Shown: positions 32,078 to 44,569 of the stretch, piece after piece
How the letters are laid out: each line of letters opens with the position of its first letter
Numbering within the stretch: position 1 is the first letter of the stretch
NCBI GenBank assembly: GCA_963969595.1
Contig: OZ018414.1
Location: 13,189,660-13,253,659 of the forward strand
Direction of reading: 5' to 3'
Source: Neckera pumila
Lineage: Eukaryota; Streptophyta; Bryopsida; Hypnales; Neckeraceae
Length of the DNA stretch: 64,000 nt
Position numbers and translations under genes: made by a program
Notes under the pieces: model-generated
Databases searched by the model: none
The model's input: only the letters and a program-made list of their open reading frames with translations
Told to the model about the DNA's origin: nothing

Positions 32078-34430
32078 ATTATTTGGACACAATATGAATA
32101 AATTATGAATTTTCAAATTATTGTCTCTAGGTACACTATCGTAGTGAAAAGTTGGACTATGTTGACTTGGAAAATGATTGCAAGAAGATCCATCAGTAAG
32201 TGGCTGGCCCATTTCCAATTACTTAAGCAATTATATAGATTTGGACTGCAAGTTATTTGAGTGTGGAATTTCTCCGTGTACAAAAATAGAGTTTAAAAGG
32301 ATTGCATGTTTTTCCCAGATTTTATTGCACAAAATGTAAGTACTATGAATTTTGTAGTAGAAGATTCTCTTCGACCTATAATGGTGATATAGAGGGTGGA
32401 TGCAAAAAAGACTGGTACTGTTTTGTGTCAAACTTGACGTGCCAGAGTTGTCATGAGCTACAACTTGTAGAGCTTTAAGCCAATGTACTTGAATTTTTTT
32501 TAAAGAAGGTTCCCTCAATAGTGAAGAGACCTGTTATTTTTCAGAAATTAAAAAAATAAATTTATAATGAATTTCTAATTTCCCTAATTTTTCACACTTT
32601 GCGGTTTAGTGTTTTTTAGTATTGGGGAGTACCCAAAATTAATGATCTAGAGCTGAAATTTGTGATCTATTTCCATTGTAGGAAGTCATGTTTCTATCAA
32701 AGAAAATTTAAAAATATTTTGTTTTGTGTCTTCTACATGTGTGCAAATAGGGCTCCCTTGCGCGCGCATTGTTTAACCATGAAGATGGTTTTAAGATCAT
32801 TCTTTTGGTGAAATCTCATCACCATCAACTCTTTCCAAGTGGCCAATTTTTCATTTCCTTAAAATTTGCTTTTCCTACTTTTCACAAATTAAAATGTAAA
32901 AATACCTATTTTCATGAGATTTTGCACTTTTCTAGTTCTCCTACTTAGAAAATTTGTCTATGCTTTTCCTCCTAGGGCACCTTCTTTTTAAAGGTTTATA
33001 CACTAAACATATTTTTCACATTTTCTTAAAATTATTTTTATAATTATACAATATTCCCAAAAAATATATGAGTACTAGAGAAAACGCTACAAAAACCTTT
33101 GGTCTTTCTTGCAACCACCCTAGAACTATCTATTTCTAACCATAGGCTGATAGGCTGATTGCAAATTGACCATAGACTGGTTGCAATATTGACTTCCTTG
33201 CAGCCAATAATAATGCACTACAACTGCTCCGGAAACTGAACCACAAATTCACAGAAAGACAACAACCTATACATTGGAAATCGGGGGTGATAAAAATGGG
33301 TCGACTACTTTAGTCAACTTCACCTTGTGGATCTTCTTGTGGATCATTTTCCTAGTCTATAAGGTCAGTTGTCAAGTTTGTACTAATGGTATTGCAAAAT
33401 TTTAAAATAGAATCTCATAGACTTTCATGTTTCAAATGTGTACATCTTGTGTTTATCAAAACCTGAAAAATATTGAATGCTTTTTGGTCCAAATATAGGT
33501 GTCGCATTTTAGACAGTATTCATTTCGGGTGGTACACATTTTAGTCCAAATTCGTCCATTGCTTTGTCATGGGTGGATTTCTTTCATGTTTTCTTTGAAG
33601 GTGGCTGGTTTCTGTTTGACAGAGTTGAAAGGCGGAGTTGGATTCTCCAATGAGCGAGAGCTTTCACTTATCTACAACTCTTGACTTTTCTACTTCACAT
33701 CCAGTTCCGTTGCACCAATTTGGAGGTCCATGGAAGTCTTGTGTCGTCTGTGATTCATCTCTTATATTCGTTGACAACAGATTGAGAAGAATAATTATCA
33801 CTCCGTGAATGAAGAGTTTTGAGGTATTAAAAAAGAAAAGAAAAAAATGAAGACTTTTGAGGTATTTGTACTTCGTACGTTGTGTATGTCACTTGGGTTT
33901 ATAGAAAGTACTTTCATCCACGTTTACTTTTGCAAGTAGACTCTCTTGCATTATATGACTTTTTATTTGTCAACATATAATAGTATTAATCAGAACTAGG
34001 AGCCGGAGTTTGAAACATAGGTCGACACTCCTTGGAACATCAAAACTTGGGTCAAATGGAGTTTGGAGTTGTGTTTCATTTGTATAATTCTTAGTTAAAC
34101 CTTCTTCAAATCTCACTGTTGGGGTCGACCTTTACAATTAACTCTAATAACATGTTTACTTTGTTTCACACTTCTTGGACTATAAGAAGCATTAAAAATG
34201 AAAGTATCTTCATGTTGAATGGAGATAGGATGACCACATCCTAATTCATGGAGTAGACCTTGAACTATTTGCTAACTTGAATTAATAATGTTTTCATCTA
34301 TTCTAAATTCCTTAAAATGGCGGTTTCCACAAACTTTTGTATTAATACCATGTGGTCTGAAATCTACACTGGTCCTAGAAATGAATGGAAAAATGGTGTA
34401 TGGAGTACCACCATTCTTACGAAATTTCCC
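32078..34430. other. Repeat-rich gene-less DNA
   Basis: Pieces match 42.9-43.5 kb (for example TTTGACAGAGTTGAAAGG near 33.62 and 43.31 kb) and 45.68-45.85 kb (GACAACAGATT...GAAAGTACTTT). I see no supported gene. Confidence 0.45.
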
Positions 34431-34687
34431 ATACTTGCAGATTACAAATTTGGAGGTTCTTTCATTTCCAGTGGATGTACCGAAATGGGTTTGGATAGCA
34501 AGTTCAATAATGCGTGCACGATGAATCCACTCTCAGATGACTGAATCCTGGCTGCGTTACCGATGTTTTGGTCCTGACCAGGCGGCCGCTCGGTCGCCGA
34601 CATCATCAACATGCGTCGTAAGATCATCACCAGGGATTCGATCCAGCACAATAGAAAATCTCTGCTGATGCTCGATAGAAACTCTCT

Positions 34688-37600
34688 TTAATCGCTGTCT
34701 GAGTCGGAATCGCTGTCAACACCACCCGCCATGCCCGCAAAGACATAATTGTTCAGATAGTTGTTGCCCAAAGCACCCCCGAATTCCTCCTCGTCCTTCT
34801 GCAAAGTTCCGCACAGAAGTGTCAGCTGTGCAGGAATCGTAGAGGTCATCAACGCTCAGATTAAAATGAGACAACTGGCTAAAGATTACACACTCAAATG
34901 CCAACGACTTCCACTACAAATCCACATGTAATGGGCACATCTTGAAGCAGCTGACACTAGCAACTATTTAACATACCGTGACATTCCACCGGTCTGGGAT
35001 ATTTCCATTCTTTCTCAAGTACTCTTCCCTCGTCCATGCGGGCACATCGCGGTTCTGCAGGTCATGGAAATGTCAGCAAAGTAGTCCGGAAGAGTTGCAG
35101 GATCTCATTACAAGCCGAAACAAAATTCTAGGCATGAAGAAGCAGCGTCATCAATCAGCGGGAAACATTTGTTCAAGGATGCTCACAGCAGAATCAACTT
35201 TCGCGAACTGAATATTTGATCGTGAAATACTCTTTTCTGAAGCGTTTCGCATTGAAGCAAGTACAGAATCTGGGGGTCCAGAAGGAACGATGCGGCATCC
35301 ACGGAACAATCTCCCATTTGGATTCACCACTGCATTCACGAGAACAGGCAAGGTGAAGTTACATCGCAAGAATCAATAGAGACTGGAAACGTGCAACAAT
35401 GATAAGCCAGATTCAGTAATTGATCATTTCATCGGACTCGCACATCAATGTGCTTCTAGTCACTGCAGCACAATTCCAAACAGTATTCGTTGCTACTTCC
35501 AGCTGTCTGATTCTCACCTTTGGCCTCTCGAGCAATGGGATGTCCACCGTGCTTAATTTTCTGGGACCGGAACACCCTAATCGTGTTTTGTAAAAAGCGC
35601 AATATCTTCTGCACTGTGCAAGGAGAGCGTCAAAGGGATAAGCGTTAGGAAGAAGTGTCAGTTTTACCTCAAGAGCTAATATCAGCGTCGTTACCAAGGA
35701 GCTTATTACACATAGATTGAACAAGGAAAACTGAACTGATGAGGGCGGTGATTTTCAAATCAAGTCACGTAGAAGTTTAGGCTCTTACATTGGCTCTTCC
35801 TGAAAGAGTCACCTGGCGTCGCAGTACTAACACAACTTGCTAAATCTCGAAGCTGCAATCACCAACCACACTTGTCAAGAACCGCGCGCATTGGACACTG
35901 ACATGAATCCAAGCTGACTGATCGATTATAACGTAGAAAGAAAATCAAGTGTGCATGAGAGGAGCGAAAAGTGTTACCTCACGTTGTTGTCTTTGACAAT
36001 TCCGGCGCTTTTCTTCGGCAAGACGTTCAGCTTTGATTTTAGCATCCTGCTTCGCTATGAGGTCCAGCTCCACTTGATCGTGGGTGGCAAGCAAAGGCTC
36101 CTCCCATGATTTAGCAAATCTCTGTTCATGCGACGCCAAGGCAAGCAATTCAAAACAAGAAATCATGCAAGTACTCTTTCTTCGCAAGCTATACATACGA
36201 CGGGCAACCGAACCCTAAAAGAAAGAAAGCATGTCTTCGATTCAGGGAAGTATTCTGCTCTATTAATGTACTACTTAACGTCCAGATGATCTCTCTTTTG
36301 TTCCAAGCGCAAACGACTAAGAGTCGTTTTCTGGGTACTTCCACCGCCGGATCACTGTGTTTATGGAAAGGATGTGCACGATGAAGAAAGTTGCAGTGAT
36401 CTCCCGAGTGATCTAAATTCAAATACATCGGACTAATCGATCGTAATTGATCGTCGAGAAAAATATATCTGGAAGAATTTAGGAGTGTCTACAATTAAGA
36501 AGTGTTCACAAACGTATAAACATCTCATCAAAAGTCAATGGCTCTGACAGAAGTCAAGATTCTCTGAATGACTCCGTAAATTAAAGAACTGAAAGATGGA
36601 CTACTTACATCCTCACGACCGCTCGGTTCATTGTTTTTCCTCTGCTGCAGGAGCTTATTCGTCATCCCTGTCACAGCCTCGTTTTCGTGCTCCCGTCTTG
36701 GCTTCCCTTCATTCGTATTACTCGAACAGCATTCGGAATCAACATCAGGAGAAGCACTCTGCACGCAGTAAGTTCGTGCTTCACCAAGTGCAGGAGCCTG
36801 AGAGCTCATAGAATCCATGTCTGCATCTTGACGTGTGACTGAAGTCTGATAATGGATGTTCGTGACGATAACGTTCTTATCGAACAGACTTTCTTTCGTG
36901 TAACCTTGTATTCTAACGTGCAACGATTCTGCAAACGGTTTCACAGGCTCCTTGAGCACATCCACATCGAAAATTATAGCGTAATGAGGTACTTCTTGCA
37001 CTGGCCCTTCGAGATCTACATCCGCACTGTTCTTGGAGCCAGTGGTTGCTACATTGGAACTCAAGGTAAGGCTCCTCAGCGAAGATTCATGGTGCGCGAC
37101 GGTTTTGTCAGGATCGGGAAAGCGCTGAATGTTGCCAAACTTCCCCACTCGACCTTCGAAAATGACCGCTGGGGCAGATGCTGGAAGACAACCAACTGCC
37201 TCTGCGGTTCTCTCCCGGTAACGCTCCTGGACGCCAATTTCTTCGTCTTCACCTGCGGCATCCCTCGACTGGAACTTCATAAGAAACATTGTGGCAGCCT
37301 GCTCAGCTAGAACTAACGCTTAACGAGATTCCGCAGCTACAAATAATCCGCAGCTACAAATAATCCTCAATTCATCTGATCATTTTCAATATCAATCAAC
37401 AACCGTCATCTCCCGATAGTATACTTCGGTTCGCACTCAGCAGCCCTTCAGTGCTAGTTTCGACTCCACATCTTCATACAGTATCTTGAGAACATGAAAC
37501 ACAAACAACTTCCTGCCATTTCAAGAAGGAACGCCAAACTCGACTCGGCTCGGACTCCTTGACACGATCACAAACGCCACTAATCGGGAGGAAGATCGCG

Positions 37601-37977
37601 ATACCATAAAAGCTTGAACACGACAACCATGAAATATAATCCAGAATCCATGCCACGATTGTCAGGCACTAAATTACTGTAGCTCATTTCAGTCACACCA
37701 GTTTTTCTCTGGCAGGTCCATGGCCACCCCTTTCAAAGCACCCCGTCCAGCGCTGCCGTTACCACGTTGACCTCGGCTTTGGCGACGAATTTTCCGCAAT
37801 ATGAGCATCTTCGAGGATAATCCGAAAGAAGATTCTCGTAAACTCTTGGAGCAATTGTTCGCCGACGCCACTGGAGCTGCCCCATCACCGTGTGAACCAT
37901 GGCTCCAGTTTCTTTTCGGCTTGTGGGGCTTGACGGGCTTGCGATTGCGGAGCGCTTGAGCAGACATTTCTCGTGTC
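34688..37977 (-). CDS. Gene D copy 2: unrecognised multi-exon protein
   Basis: This is a second copy with the same exon lengths as copy 1: 34688-34798 (111 nt), 34977-35054 (78), 35187-35329 (143), 35518-35608 (91), an exon ending at 35978, and the long exon ending at 36609 and reaching about 37289 or beyond. All donors and acceptors checked are kept. Substitutions are spread but frames stay open, for example IRVFRSQKIKHGGHPIAREA and ERLAEEKRRNCQRQQRE. The first segment has ATG near 37977 (MSAQALRNRKPVKPHKPKRN) with CSYCGKFVAKAEVNVV in another register, so the 5' structure is unresolved or damaged. The neighbouring TNL gene of blocks 1 and 3 is missing here. No function is assigned. Confidence 0.55.
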
Positions 37978-38611
37978 GTTGCCGCGATCAGGATATCCAA
38001 GGGTGAAGCTTTAAAAGAATGTTCCTTCAAAGTCAAAATGGATGAATAGTGTACACCGCAACATTCCTCCCTCGTTGACGACGACGGCTCTGGTGGAAGT
38101 ATAGCAGGAATGTTGTACACCCTCAATTGACCATTTTAGTTTAAATTTTTTATTGGCGAATATTTGATTTCTTGGGTTGTTTCAAGTTGAAAATGGTCCC
38201 CAGGTATGTGTTCAAAATTTTGCAACATAAAACTATTTCACGGTTCTTTAGGTTTGGTGAATTTTAATAGATTTTGATATCACTCTTTTAAACTTCTACC
38301 TATTGTAACCTTGACAAACAAATACATAATTAAGTTTAAGATTCATCTTATATGACTAAAAATTAAACCCAAATTTTCTAAGAAGTCATTCAATAAGTCT
38401 AAAAGAAGATTCTAAACCTTTGATTTAATTTTCCTACAATTCTATGTACTTGTATAAATTATAATGTTACTTTTATATAAGGTAGTTCAAAAGTTGTGCT
38501 TGTTGTAGTATTGCAGTAGTCAAAAATTACTTTGTAGCAACAAAGAAACAGGTAGAAAAAGCGCCTCCAAGAAAACCTTCCACTTTGTACATTAGCCATC
38601 ATAAGCCAACC
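37978..38611. repeat. Block 2 right flank (matches 24.6-26.8 kb)
   Basis: The sequence matches the DNA upstream of D copy 1 but lacks element E3. Segments such as GACCATTTTAGTTTAAATTT and CATAAACTTT-type AT-rich stretches align in order. No gene is seen. Confidence 0.55.
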
Positions 38612-38841
38612 TTAACCCTTGAACGCCGCCGAGGACGTTCTGCGTCCTTTGAATGACAAAGAATCTTTCCCTACAAGACAGAAGTGCAACTTTTCATCCT
38701 CGGTATTAGGAGTAAGAAGGAAAGATCTTCAACAGTTCTTTGACTTCCAATGAATGTATTAGTCTTTTTCAAAGTAGATGATGTCACACGGAATCACAAT
38801 ACATGATTTCCATGGCTACCAGTCCGTCCTTCAAGGGTTAA
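38612..38841. mobile_element. TTAA-flanked MITE E5 (222 bp, inverted relative to E4)
   Basis: TTAA at 38612-38615 and 38838-38841; tips CCCTTGAACGCCGCCG and, reversed, CCCTTGAAGGACGGACTG. It has the same 222-bp interior length as E4, in the opposite orientation. Its right TTAA is also the left TTAA of E6. Confidence 0.85.
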
Positions 38842-39237
38842 CCCTTAAAGGACCAAGGCCTTTTTCTTGCCAAAAAACACTCAAAATTGTCATTTCTAAA
38901 CCAAAGAGTAAAAAAATTTGAAAAGTGTCTTTTTTGCACATTTAACCATAGGATCTTACACCTAACTAGTATGAGAATATGTGGAAAAAATTTCAAAATT
39001 TTTGACCATACAGATTGCAAGATATCTAGAAAAAAAAAAACAATGCACATTGAGGGACTAGATTATTTGACTTTGAAACTTCTTAACTTTAATTTGTTGT
39101 ACTACAAAGTTTTGAGCTTCAAATTTTTAAGGTGGAAAATTGAATTGAGAATCTAAAAAAAAATTTCAAAAAAAATTTAATTTTCATACTTTAAAAAAAT
39201 GTTAAGTAGAAATAGGTATGAAGGAAAATCTAAATTA

Positions 39238-39383
39238 TTACACTATAAGAAAACAAGGGTATAAATGACGACTACAATGACTGTGACAGCAAAATGATTG
39301 CAAAATGACTGCATTTTGCAATCATTTTGCTGTCATAGTCATTGTAGTCAAGTCGTTTATACCCTTGTTTTCTTGTAGTGTTA
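39238..39383. mobile_element. CACTA (En/Spm-type) hairpin MITE, 140 bp
   Basis: The ends are CACTATAAGAAAACAAGGG and, reversed, CACTACAAGAAAACAAGGG, with TTA duplicated at 39238-39240 and 39381-39383. The arms run almost to the middle (GCAAAATGATTGC against GCAATCATTTTGC), giving a ~60-bp stem with few mismatches. CACTA tips with a 3-bp duplication are diagnostic of the superfamily. It has no coding capacity. Confidence 0.9.
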
Positions 39384-39756
39384 ATATTTCTAAAATGGAA
39401 TTAAAATGCACTAATTTCAATGGTGTGATTGTCTTAGCAAGCAAACTAAACCATGTGGAACCTTTTTTTTTGAAAAATTATAAACATTTTGTTCAAAAAT
39501 GAATCTTATATATTATTTTTTCATAAAGATGCTCTAATTGCCTCTAAAACAAGATTGTCCATATCTTTCTCATAACAAATTTAAATGGAATGAATAAAAA
39601 CTTTTCATATAGACAAAAATACAATCTATGAGAAAAAAAAATTTTAAACTTCAAAAAAAAAATTGAATTTTTTTTTGATGCACCTCTCCCCCCTTCCCCC
39701 CCCCCCCTCCCCCCTCTTCACTATATTGGGCATTACTTTTATGCTTGGACATCTAT

Positions 39757-39950
<194 letters not shown>

Positions 39951-40030
39951 CCATGAACTCACAAAGCTAATCAATTTTTTTATCTTCAAAAAAAGTTTCA
40001 AAAAATTAAGACAAAAACTCAAACCATAGA

Positions 40031-40487
40031 TACGTATACTCGTCATCCACATTCATTGGCATGACCCACGACGGCATCATTGGATGAAGACAAGAATGAC
40101 GCACTTCATCTACATTTGTTGGTTTTCGGATTCAGAAAGCCTCCCTACACTGGTTTCATTGAATCAAGATGTTGAAGGTCAAACCCTCTAAATTTTCACC
40201 ATGACTTGGTAAATCTAAAACTGAGCCCTCTGTTTTGGAACCGCCACTTTGGTATTTCACAATCCAGTTTTGCTAATTTATAGGGAATTTTGTTAAAATG
40301 GCGTTACTATGTACGCCAATTTCAAACTGCAAGGTCTAAAACTCTAAATTGTAAAAGTATCATCTAGGGCAGGTATACATTTCAGACTGCGCGGTTGAAA
40401 CTATAAAAGTGCCAGCTAGGACAAGTATACATTTCAAACCGCGTGGTTTAAGCTGTAAAAGTGCCAAAGTTGCAGAATGGCACTAGT
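40031..40487. repeat. Block 2 end plus ~55-bp degenerate tandem repeat
   Basis: The stretch 40.05-40.27 kb matches 27.11-27.32 kb (block 1), including the empty site of the 390-bp MITE. From about 40317 to 40465 a unit recurs three times: ATTTCAAACTGC, ATTTCAGACTGC and ATTTCAAACCGC, each followed by a GTAAAAGT/TATAAAAGTGCC motif and, in the first two, AGTATAC/GGTATAC. Confidence 0.55.
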
Positions 40488-41401
40488 TTAACCCCTAAAA
40501 GTCCATTGTTCCTTTGAAGGACAAATGGGATTTTGGGTAGGTACCTATGGGCTGACTATTTGTCGTGATTTTCTAAAACTTTTTTGGAAGATAGAAAAAC
40601 TGCTAAGCTTTGTAGGAATATAATTTTTTTTCCAATTGGTGCTTGAAAAAAAAAAGTATGCCCAAATAAACTCAAAATAGCCTTCAGGGGGCAATAAATA
40701 CAAAATTTAATTTTTTTTTTCTTTTAGTTTTTTTCTCTTATAGATTATATTTTTGTCTATTTGGAAAGCTTTGATTGAATTCAGTTGGATTTTTTATGAG
40801 AAAGTTATGGACAATCTTGATTTTTGGGCACTTAAAGCATCTTCTGAAAAAAAATAACTTGGAGGATTCATTTCTGAATGCAATTTTTACAACTTTTCAA
40901 AAAAAGAGTTACACAAGGTTTAGTTTTTTTGCTAAAACAATCTCACGACTGGAATTAGGGCTTTTTGATTTTATATAAGATATTAATATTTTGATTTTGC
41001 TTCTATTTGGTACCTACATCTACTTAACAATTTTTTTAATAACGAAAATAAAGTTTTTTTGGATTTTTTTTCCCCTAGACTCTCAACTCAATTCTCCTCT
41101 ATAAAGATTTAAAGGTCAAAACTATATATTGCAAAACATTTAAATTAAAAATGTTCAAAGTCAAAAACTCTATTCCCGCAATGTGATGAAATATTTGATT
41201 TTTCACTTTAAATGCAGATATCTTGCAATCTGTACGGTCAAAATTTTGAATTTTTTCTACTCATTTTTATATTAGTTAGGTGTAAGATCCTACAGTTAGG
41301 TTTTCAAGAAAAACATTTTTTAATTTTTTTACTCTTTGCTATAAAAATGGCAATTTTGGGTGTTTTTGGGCAGAAAAAATTCTTGGGCCTCTAAGGGCTA
41401 A
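40488..41401. mobile_element. TTAA-type element E7 (~0.91 kb, reverse orientation)
   Basis: Left TTAA at 40488-40491 with tip CCCCTAAAAGTCC. The right tip, reversed, is CCCTTAGAGGCCCAAG, with CTAA in place of TTAA. Comparison with E8 shows it lies in the opposite orientation. No transposase. The plus frames 40775-40978 and 41212-41394 are AT-rich by-products. Confidence 0.7.
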
Positions 41402-42054
41402 CAAAATTCTCCATACTTGGGGTCTTTGATTCCAAATCCAAATTCAAATTTTCCAAGCTTGATCATAATCTCCATAAAAATTTAAAAATTAATTGGTTTT
41501 TATTGGCCTACAAGTAGAGAAAAAGTCCTCAACTTTTTTATTTTGTTGTGACCAGTAAGGTAGAAACACATTGGTGTCCTTGCTCCCATTCTGTACCTTT
41601 GACCGTTACTAAATGTGTCCCTAGACTTTTCAATAATGTGTCTTTGAAATGCTTGGCTTCGATTGGCTGACGCATTTGAAGGACACATAGCTAATTCTTA
41701 TTTGCTAACTACTGATTTTTGTTGATTCGGTTTAGGGTTTATCTATGTGAGAATTTCAGTGGTCTAGGGAGACGTCTCTTTGAAAAATCATAAAAATTAC
41801 ATACCACATCCAATATATATATATATATTTTGGAATATTCATCATTTTCACTTGTTAATATTACAAAAATATTAATTTCAGAAAAAGTTACCTCCAACTG
41901 TGCTGAATTGCTTAATATTGACGGTTTTATCTTAGAGGCAGGCAGGCAGGCATAGTCCACATGTATGCCGGGTGCATTGTGTTGTGATGTCGTTAGTACT
42001 GAAGAGGACTTCAACTGAAGAGAATATTATATATAATGCAAAAGAAGGCCAGGG
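41402..42054. other. Gene-less spacer
   Basis: No supported gene. It contains a short AT run near 41815 and a GGCA/CAGG repeat near 41939. Confidence 0.3.
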
Positions 42055-42340
42055 TGTTTTCTGGGTCGAGCTTAAAATTGTATGACGAGCCTCTTGCGGA
42101 GGTAAAGCCTAGATGAATGTAAAAAAAAGGACCCCCTATTATGTGCCGTCTTTGTTCAGTTGTTTACACCTATCCTTGCTAATTTGGGGCCTTTGATTGC
42201 AAATATGAACTCAGAATTTGCAAAAAAATTCATGCGTTGCAAATAAAATGTTCCTGCATTTTCCCAAGGGGTAAAACGGGTGGGCAAAACGGCCTCCGCA
42301 AGAGGCTCGTCATACAACTATAAGCTCGCCCTGTTTTCCG
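42055..42340. mobile_element. Mutator-like MITE (268 bp) with 9-bp duplication
   Basis: The arms GTCGAGCTTAAAATTGTATG and, reversed, GGCGAGCTTATAGTTGTATG continue through GACGAGCCTCTTGCGGAGG, about 40 bp in all. The flanks TGTTTTCTG (42055-42063) and TGTTTTCCG (42332-42340) differ at one of nine positions. The paralogue at about 31.34 kb has the empty site (GTGTTTTCTGGGGGAGGTG). Long inverted repeats with a 9-bp duplication fit Mutator-type transposition. Confidence 0.8.
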
Positions 42341-43643
42341 GGGGAGGTCCTTTTGGAGCTACTTCGGTGCAGCGGACGGAGGGCTTTGCTGAAATGCTTT
42401 CAGTTTCAAACCAGTTTTGAGTGTCCACAATTGCTGGTTGACTACTCGCAGAAGTGCTGGGGAAAATACGGTTGCAAATTGAAAACAACGGGGAAAAAAT
42501 CAGTGAAAAAATCTATAAAAATTCATGTTCAAAATTTAAAAAAAATAGAAAAAATATCTAAACTTGATGCGTGAAAAAACGGTGCAAATAGGGGATTTCA
42601 AGGAAAAATTGTTGGTGAAAATCAAAAAATATCCCAAACATCGAGTGACTTGATGTCCAAATTTGCCCATTGCTTTCTCATAGAGGGACTGGATTTCAAT
42701 CATGTTTTCCTTGAGAGTGGTTGAATCAATTTCCTATTTGACAGAGTTGAAATGAATTGGATTCTCAGTTTTCTACCAATGATAAGGTGTATACACCTAA
42801 AATGGACACCAATCACAAGTGAGCATTGTTAGTTTTATTATACATAAACTACTTTTATTAGATATATTGGCAATTGAAAGACTATTCTAACACACTTTAG
42901 CATGCATTTTTTGGACACAATATGAATAAGTTATGAATTTTCAAAGTATTTTCTCTAGCCAGTGCACTAGTGGAAACTTAAATTGGTCATGTTGACTAGG
43001 AAAATGACTACAAGAAGACCCACCAATAGTCAAGTTCGCCCTGTGAATCTTTTTGTGGATCATTTTTCTAGTCTAGAGGGCCCAATTTCTACTATGTTAG
43101 TGGTATTACAAAAGTCATTAGTAGAATCTTTTTATGTTTTGACTATAAACATCTTGTGCAACCAATATCTAGAAAATATTGAACTCTTTTGGGTCTAAAT
43201 GTAGGTGTTACATCATTCTAGTGTATGTATTTTAGTACAAATTTGTCAATTGTTTTGTCGTGGGTGGATTTCTTTCATTGTTTTCCTTTGAAGGTGTCTG
43301 GTTTCTATTTGACAGAGTTGAAAGGAGTTGGATTCTCCTTCCTCTGCCAATGAGCGAGAGCTTTCAGTTGTTGAGGATAGGTCGGAATAACTTTTCTACT
43401 TCACATCCAGTTTCCTTGCACCGATTTGGAGCTCCAGGGAAGTCTTGTGTCGTCTGTGACTTATATGTTGCCCGTAGTCCCTTTTCTATTTCGACAAAAA
43501 TTAAATGTTTTTTTAAGGATATTGTAATTCAGGAAATTCTAATGATAATTGTCGAAAAGCTTGAAAACTGACAACACCAATTATCAAAATCAATGGGAAT
43601 ATGTCAGTATTAGGGTTTAGGGATCCTGCAAATTCAACAAGAA
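42341..43643. repeat. Dispersed repeat, paralogous to ~31.3-33.8 kb
   Basis: It matches 31.34-31.58 kb and, after the position of the E4 insertion, 32.08 kb onward and 33.5-33.76 kb. The frames 42353-42574 and 43260-43571 are not conserved as open frames in the paralogue. Confidence 0.5.
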
Positions 43644-44569
43644 TTAACCCCTAAAGGACCAAGGCATTTTCTGGCTCCGAAACCACTGGAAACTGCCATT
43701 TCTGCTGCGATCACTCAAGAAACCAAAAAATAACTTTTTTTTAGAATCCAACTGTAGGATCTTGTACTTCACTTGTTTTCGATCATGTGGTAAAAATTTC
43801 ATGAAGTTTGACCGTATGGATTGGAAGATATTAGCATTTGAAGTTGGAAAAAGAAGTTTTTTGGAACTGTTTTCTACAATTTCAGATGACTTTGACGGCC
43901 ATTTGTGGATTTTTTTTGCAATACACACCATAAAGTTAAAATTTTTTATGCTGAATATTTGAGTTGAGAGTTGGGGAAAAAAATTTCAGAATGTCAAACT
44001 TTAGTTTTCACATATAAAAAAATTGTTAAGTAGAAGTAGGTCCAAAATTGAACGAAACACTAAATTGTTAATAGCTCTTAGGTGGAATTAAAACAACATA
44101 ATCCCAATGGTGAGATTGTTCTTGCAAAAAAATTTGACCTTGTCAAAAAAAAATTTGAAAAAATTTGAAAATTGCATTCAAAAATGAATTCTATAAGTTG
44201 TTTTTTGAAGAAGATGCTTAAATTGCCCGAAAAACAAGATTGTCCATAACTTTCTCACTATAAGTCCAAATAGAATGAATCAAAGCTTCAAATGTACACA
44301 AAAACATGATCTTTGAGAAAAAAAAAATTAAAAGCAAACAAACATTTCTCCGGTTTTGTTTTTTCTGCTCGACGAATTGCTTTGATGCTTTAGGATGCCA
44401 TAACTTTTGCTCCTGGGCACCACTTGAAAAAAATTATATTTTTAGAAAGCTACTATGATTTCCTATCTTCCATAAAAGTTTCAAAAAATCAAGTCAAAAT
44501 TTGAGGCCACACGCACCTACCCGAAATCCCAAGTGTCCCCCGAGGGGACTTTGGTTCTTTAGGGAGTAA
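43644..44569. mobile_element. TTAA-type element E8 (~0.92 kb)
   Basis: TTAA at 43644-43647 with tip CCCCTAAAGGACCAAGGC. The right tip, reversed, is CTCCCTAAAGAACCAAAG, with GTAA at 44566-44569. It is the best full-length reference for the long subfamily (E1, E6, E7, E9). No transposase frame. Confidence 0.75.
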
